Positions 60,337-64,000 of a stretch of DNA of 64,000 nt are shown in pieces. The position numbers and the translations under genes were made by a program. The notes beneath the pieces were generated by a model. That model had not been told where the DNA came from. It did no database searches and worked only from the letters and a program-made list of their open reading frames with translations. Every line of letters begins with the position of its first letter. Positions within the stretch are counted from its first letter, which is position 1. The stretch lies in the NCBI RefSeq assembly GCF_017309185.1, contig NZ_JAEKJZ010000005.1, positions 186,001 to 250,000 on the forward strand, read 5' to 3'. Source of the DNA: Roseibium aggregatum (GTDB lineage: Bacteria; Pseudomonadota; Alphaproteobacteria; Rhizobiales; Stappiaceae).

Positions 60337-63324
60337 ATGGCACGGCAGGAAGCGAACAACGTATTCGCACTGACGTCGTTGCTTTACGGCGCCAACGCAG
60401 CCTATATCGAAGACCTCTACGCTCAGTACAAGACGGACCCGAACTCGGTCGAGCCCGAGTGGCGGGACTTCTTCGCCGCCTTCCAGGACGAGAAGGACGC
60501 TGTCTTGAAGGAAGCGCGAGGGGCGACCTGGAAGCGCAAGGACTGGCCGATCGAGGCCAATGGCGACCTCGTCAACGCATTTGACGGCAACTGGGCGCCG
60601 ATCGAACAGAAAATCGGCGACAAGCTGAAGCAGAAGGCGGTCGCCAAGGGTGCGCCGATGTCGGACGCCGAGGTCCATCAGGCGACACGCGACTCCGTCC
60701 GCGCCCTGATGATGATCCGCGCCTATCGCATGCGGGGCCACCTCCACGCCGACCTCGACCCGCTCGGCCTTGCGGGCAAGGGCGATCACGAGGAACTACA
60801 TCCGTCGTCCTATGGCTTCACCGAAGCCGACTGGGACCGCAGGATCTTCATCGACCACGTGCTCGGTCTCGAATACGCCACCATCCGCGAGATGCTGGAC
60901 ATCCTGAAGCGGACCTATTGCTCGACGCTGGGTGTCGAGTTCATGCATATTTCCGACCCCGCTGCGAAATCCTGGCTTCAGGAGCGCATCGAGGGGCCGG
61001 ACAAGCAGGTGGCCTTCACAAATGAAGGCAAGAAGGCGATCCTGAACAAGCTTGTCGAAGCGGAAGGCTTCGAGAAGTTCCTGGATGTCAAATACACCGG
61101 CACCAAGCGTTTCGGTCTCGACGGCGGCGAGGCTCTGATCCCGGCGCTGGAGCAGATCATCAAGCGCGGCGGGTCGATGGGCCTGAAGGAGATCGTTTTC
61201 GGCATGGCGCACCGTGGCCGCCTGAACGTGCTCTCCCAGGTGATGGCGAAACCTCACCGCGCCATTTTCCACGAGTTCAAGGGCGGTTCCTACGCCCCGG
61301 ACGAGGTGGAGGGCTCCGGCGACGTGAAATATCATCTGGGCGCGTCCTCCGACCGGACGTTCGACGGCAACGACGTTCACCTGTCGCTGACCGCGAACCC
61401 GTCTCACCTTGAGATCGTCAATCCGGTCGTTCTCGGCAAGGCACGTGCGAAACAGGACCAGCTTGCGTCCTTGGACAACGGCAATTTCATCGAGACGACG
61501 GAAGTCGATCGCACAACGGTTCTGCCACTGCTGCTTCACGGCGACGCCGCTTTCGCCGGCCAGGGCGTGGTGGCGGAGTGTTTCGGCCTGTCCGCTCTGC
61601 GCGGTCACCGTACCGGCGGCTCGGTCCATGTGATCATCAACAACCAGATCGGCTTCACCACCAACCCGCGTTTCTCCCGGTCCTCGCCCTATCCGTCGGA
61701 CATGGCGAAGGTGATCGAAGCGCCGATCTTCCACGTCAACGCGGACGATCCGGAAGCGGTTGTCTTCGCCGCCAAGATCGCCATCGAATACCGTCAGACC
61801 TTCCAGCGTCCTGTCGTCATCGACATGATCTGCTACCGCCGCTTCGGCCACAACGAAGGCGACGAGCCGGCGTTCACCCAGCCGATCATGTACCGCAAGA
61901 TCCGCAAGCACGCGACGACCCTGCAGCTCTATTCCGAGCGCCTGATCGCCGAAGGCCTCGTCTCGCAGGAGGACGTCGACAAGATGAAGGCCGACTGGCG
62001 CAAGCATCTGGACGACGAGTTCGATGCGGGCCAGGCCTTCAAGCCGAACAAGGCCGACTGGCTCGACGGCAAGTGGGCCGGCATGAAACGGGCCGACGAC
62101 GAAGACGATCCGCGCCGCGGTCAGACCGGATTGCCGCTGCCCGAACTGAAGGACATCGGCCGGGCACTGACCCATGTGCCGGACGGGTTCAACATCCACC
62201 GCACGATCGCGCGTTTCATGAACCATCGCGAGCGCATGATCGAAACCGGTGAAGGCATCGACTGGGCGACGGCGGAAGCGCTTGCATTCGCGTCCCTTCT
62301 GAAGGAAGGCCATCCGGTGCGCCTGTCCGGCCAGGACTGCGAGCGCGGCACATTCTCCCAGCGCCATTCGGTGCTCTACGACCAGGAAGACGAAAGCCGC
62401 TACATTCCGCTAAACCACATCGCGCCGGACCAGCAGCGCTACGAGGTCATCAACTCGATGCTCTCCGAAGAGGCGGTGCTCGGCTTCGAATACGGCTATT
62501 CGCTGGCAGAGCCCCGGGCGCTGACCATGTGGGAAGCCCAGTTCGGCGATTTCGCCAACGGCGCCCAGGTGCTGTTCGACCAGTTCATCTCCTCCGGTGA
62601 GCGCAAATGGCTGCGCATGTCCGGTCTCGTCTGCCTTCTGCCGCACGGCTATGAAGGGCAGGGGCCGGAACACTCCTCCGCCCGCCTGGAGCGTTATCTC
62701 CAGCTCTGCGCGGAAGACAACATGCAGGTGGCGAACTGCTCGACCCCGGCGAACTACTTCCACATCCTGCGTCGCCAGGTCTGCCGCGACATCCGCAAGC
62801 CCCTGATCCTGATGACGCCGAAGTCGCTTCTGCGTCACAAGAAGGCGGTGTCGACCCTCGGCGAGCTTGGACCCGATTCGACCTTCCACCGTCTGTTGTG
62901 GGACGATTGGGGCCCCAACCTGACCTCGGACGGCAAGCTGGTCTCCGACGACAAGATCCGCCGCGTCGTCATGTGTTCGGGCAAGGTCTACTACGACCTG
63001 TTCGAGGAGCGCGAAAAGCGCGGCATCGACGACGTCTACCTGCTTCGCGTGGAACAGCTCTATCCGTTCCCGAAGAAGGCGCTGATGCTTGAGCTCGCCC
63101 GGTTCCCCCAGGCCGAAATGGTCTGGTGCCAGGAAGAGCCGAAAAACATGGGCGGCTGGTTCTTCGTCGAACCCTATATCGAATGGGTTCTGGAGCAGAT
63201 CGATGCCAAGCACAGGCGTCCGCGTTACGCCGGACGGGCTGCGATGGCGTCAACGGCGACAGGCCTGATGTCCGCGCATCTGGCGCAGCTTCAGGCATTC
63301 CTCGAAGAGGCTCTCGGACACTAA
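60337..63324 (+). CDS. sucA: 2-oxoglutarate dehydrogenase E1 component
   Basis: SucA is the thiamine-diphosphate E1 of the 2-oxoglutarate dehydrogenase complex. The ~995-aa protein has the N-terminal helical segment NNVFALTSLLYGANAAYIED that binds E2, the ThDP/Mg motif region around HGDAAFAGQGVVAECF and NNQIGFTT, and the transketolase-like pyrimidine-binding domain (FDQFISSGERKWLRMSGLV). I prefer ATG 60337 (MARQEANN); ATG 60331 is two codons upstream. sucB follows after 63 nt. Confidence 0.97.
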   Translation: MARQEANNVFALTSLLYGANAAYIEDLYAQYKTDPNSVEPEWRDFFAAFQDEKDAVLKEARGATWKRKDWPIEANGDLVNAFDGNWAPIEQKIGDKLKQKAVAKGAPMSDAEVHQATRDSVRALMMIRAYRMRGHLHADLDPLGLAGKGDHEELHPSSYGFTEADWDRRIFIDHVLGLEYATIREMLDILKRTYCSTLGVEFMHISDPAAKSWLQERIEGPDKQVAFTNEGKKAILNKLVEAEGFEKFLDVKYTGTKRFGLDGGEALIPALEQIIKRGGSMGLKEIVFGMAHRGRLNVLSQVMAKPHRAIFHEFKGGSYAPDEVEGSGDVKYHLGASSDRTFDGNDVHLSLTANPSHLEIVNPVVLGKARAKQDQLASLDNGNFIETTEVDRTTVLPLLLHGDAAFAGQGVVAECFGLSALRGHRTGGSVHVIINNQIGFTTNPRFSRSSPYPSDMAKVIEAPIFHVNADDPEAVVFAAKIAIEYRQTFQRPVVIDMICYRRFGHNEGDEPAFTQPIMYRKIRKHATTLQLYSERLIAEGLVSQEDVDKMKADWRKHLDDEFDAGQAFKPNKADWLDGKWAGMKRADDEDDPRRGQTGLPLPELKDIGRALTHVPDGFNIHRTIARFMNHRERMIETGEGIDWATAEALAFASLLKEGHPVRLSGQDCERGTFSQRHSVLYDQEDESRYIPLNHIAPDQQRYEVINSMLSEEAVLGFEYGYSLAEPRALTMWEAQFGDFANGAQVLFDQFISSGERKWLRMSGLVCLLPHGYEGQGPEHSSARLERYLQLCAEDNMQVANCSTPANYFHILRRQVCRDIRKPLILMTPKSLLRHKKAVSTLGELGPDSTFHRLLWDDWGPNLTSDGKLVSDDKIRRVVMCSGKVYYDLFEEREKRGIDDVYLLRVEQLYPFPKKALMLELARFPQAEMVWCQEEPKNMGGWFFVEPYIEWVLEQIDAKHRRPRYAGRAAMASTATGLMSAHLAQLQAFLEEALGH

Positions 63325-63328
63325 TCTC

Positions 63329-63350
63329 AAGAGGGCCTTCGGGCCCTCTT
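63329..63350 (+). promoter_or_regulatory. UUCG-capped hairpin between sucA and sucB
   Basis: A 9-bp perfect stem (63329-63337/63342-63350) is closed by a C-TTCG-G tetraloop, an unusually stable fold. No T-run follows, so it more likely blocks 3' exonucleases and sets the sucA/sucB ratio than terminates. Confidence 0.65.
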
Positions 63351-63387
63351 CTCAAGACTGGCCAGGTAATTTTAAGAGAAGGCGACC

Positions 63388-64000
63388 ATGGCAACCGAAA
63401 TTCGCGTGCCCACCCTGGGCGAATCCGTTTCTGAAGCAACGATTGCGCAATGGTTCAAGAAACCGGGCGATGCCGTCAATCAGGACGAGCCGCTTGTGGA
63501 ACTGGAAACCGACAAGGTGACGGTCGAGGTTCCGGCCCCGGCGGCAGGCACCCTGGAAAGCATCGTGGTCAAGGAAGGCGACACCGTCGAGGTCGGCGCC
63601 CTGCTCGGCCAGATCGCCGAAGGCGCGGCTGCCGCCGCCCCGGCTCCCGCCGCCACTCCGGCGAAGGAAGAGGCAAAGGCCGAAACCAAGGCTGAACTGG
63701 TGGACGTCGTTACCCCGAGCGCCGGGGAATCCGTCACCGAAGCGGAAGTCGGCGAATGGAGCGTCAAGGTCGGCGACGTCGTCAAGGTCGATGACACGCT
63801 GGTCGAGCTTGAAACCGACAAGGCGGCGCAGGAAGTGCCCGCACCCGTCGGCGGCACCGTCGTCAAGATCGCCGCCGAAACCGGCGCGACCGTCGAGCCG
63901 GGCGTGCTGCTCTGCCAGATCGATCCGTCGGGCGCAGCCGCCACCACCGCTCCGGCCGCCGCGGCCGCCCCGGCTCCGGCACCGTCCGCTCCCGCCGCAG
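63388..64000 (+). CDS. sucB: Dihydrolipoamide succinyltransferase E2, 5' part, with two lipoyl domains
   Basis: E2 of the 2-oxoglutarate dehydrogenase complex; the frame is open to the window end, so the 3' part is missing. Visible are two lipoyl domains: residues 2-77 (ETDK, lipoyl Lys 43) and about 105-180 (ETDK, Lys 145), each starting with a TLGES/SAGES-type motif, joined by Ala/Pro-rich linkers. Most E2o proteins have one lipoyl domain, so this form is notable. GAGAAGG precedes ATG 63388. Confidence 0.94.
   Translation, partial: MATEIRVPTLGESVSEATIAQWFKKPGDAVNQDEPLVELETDKVTVEVPAPAAGTLESIVVKEGDTVEVGALLGQIAEGAAAAAPAPAATPAKEEAKAETKAELVDVVTPSAGESVTEAEVGEWSVKVGDVVKVDDTLVELETDKAAQEVPAPVGGTVVKIAAETGATVEPGVLLCQIDPSGAAATTAPAAAAAPAPAPSAPAA

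Overview
The window is a gene-dense, GC-rich stretch of alphaproteobacterial chromosome. The gene orders (rimP-nusA-ylxR-infB-rbfA-truB-rpsO-pnp; SRP RNA near dnaX-ybaB-recR; sdhCDAB; mdh-sucCDAB), the Omp19/Inh-type lipoprotein and the cytochrome c/kdsB/pheA pairing fit Hyphomicrobiales (Rhizobiales), most like a marine Stappiaceae member such as Roseibium/Labrenzia. That placement is an inference from gene content and remembered protein sequences; no search was run. I see no rRNA, tRNA, IS element, prophage or CRISPR array.

Layout. 1-349: end of trmB. 711-11736: the translation/RNA supercluster rimP, nusA, ylxR, infB, rbfA, (an inserted lipoprotein gene), truB, rpsO, pnp. 11855-16078: dapB and gpmA, then on the minus strand an adenosine-kinase-type PfkB kinase, pheA and kdsB. 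16279-26329: a membrane-anchored cytochrome c, a CHASE-GGDEF diguanylate cyclase, and a Yej-type oligopeptide ABC transporter with two binding proteins. 26334-31897 (minus strand): FkbM methyltransferase, SulP transporter, MltB-type transglycosylase, an odd histidine phosphatase, nudC, HIT protein. 32049-37280: LysE exporter, SRP RNA, a small ribbon-helix-helix/unknown gene pair, a phasin-like gene, dnaX-ybaB-recR. 37294-40185: sulfotransferase, EI24/CysZ protein, glutaminase. 40406-44727: sdhCDAB with an FkbM methyltransferase gene between sdhA and sdhB. 45194-56454: creD, VOC protein, secreted MsrA, outer membrane beta-barrel, recQ, acyltransferase, MAPEG protein, a degenerate phosphatase-like protein, Inh/Omp19 lipoprotein, a two-part unknown protein, GrpB, zapE. 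56628-64000: mdh, sucC, (an inserted lipoprotein gene), sucD, sucA and the start of sucB.

How the genes work together. The left end makes ribosome-maturation and RNA-turnover factors (RimP, RbfA, TruB, S15, IF-2, NusA, PNPase). The sdh, mdh and suc loci encode a near-continuous run of TCA-cycle enzymes from 2-oxoglutarate to oxaloacetate, apart from fumarase. Their upstream regions share TTACG/CGTAA palindromic motifs that may mark a common regulator.

Most of the window is core genome, so no obvious large novel system stands out. The most interesting signals are: (i) small accessory genes placed inside otherwise conserved operons (rbfA-truB, sdhA-sdhB, sucC-sucD, SRP RNA-dnaX); (ii) a compact RHH-regulator plus H-D-H protein pair with a visible operator and a probable leaderless transcript; (iii) the shared palindrome at TCA operons; (iv) a hairpin covering the best Shine-Dalgarno sequence of sucA; and (v) a low-molecular-weight-phosphatase fold that has lost its catalytic arginine.
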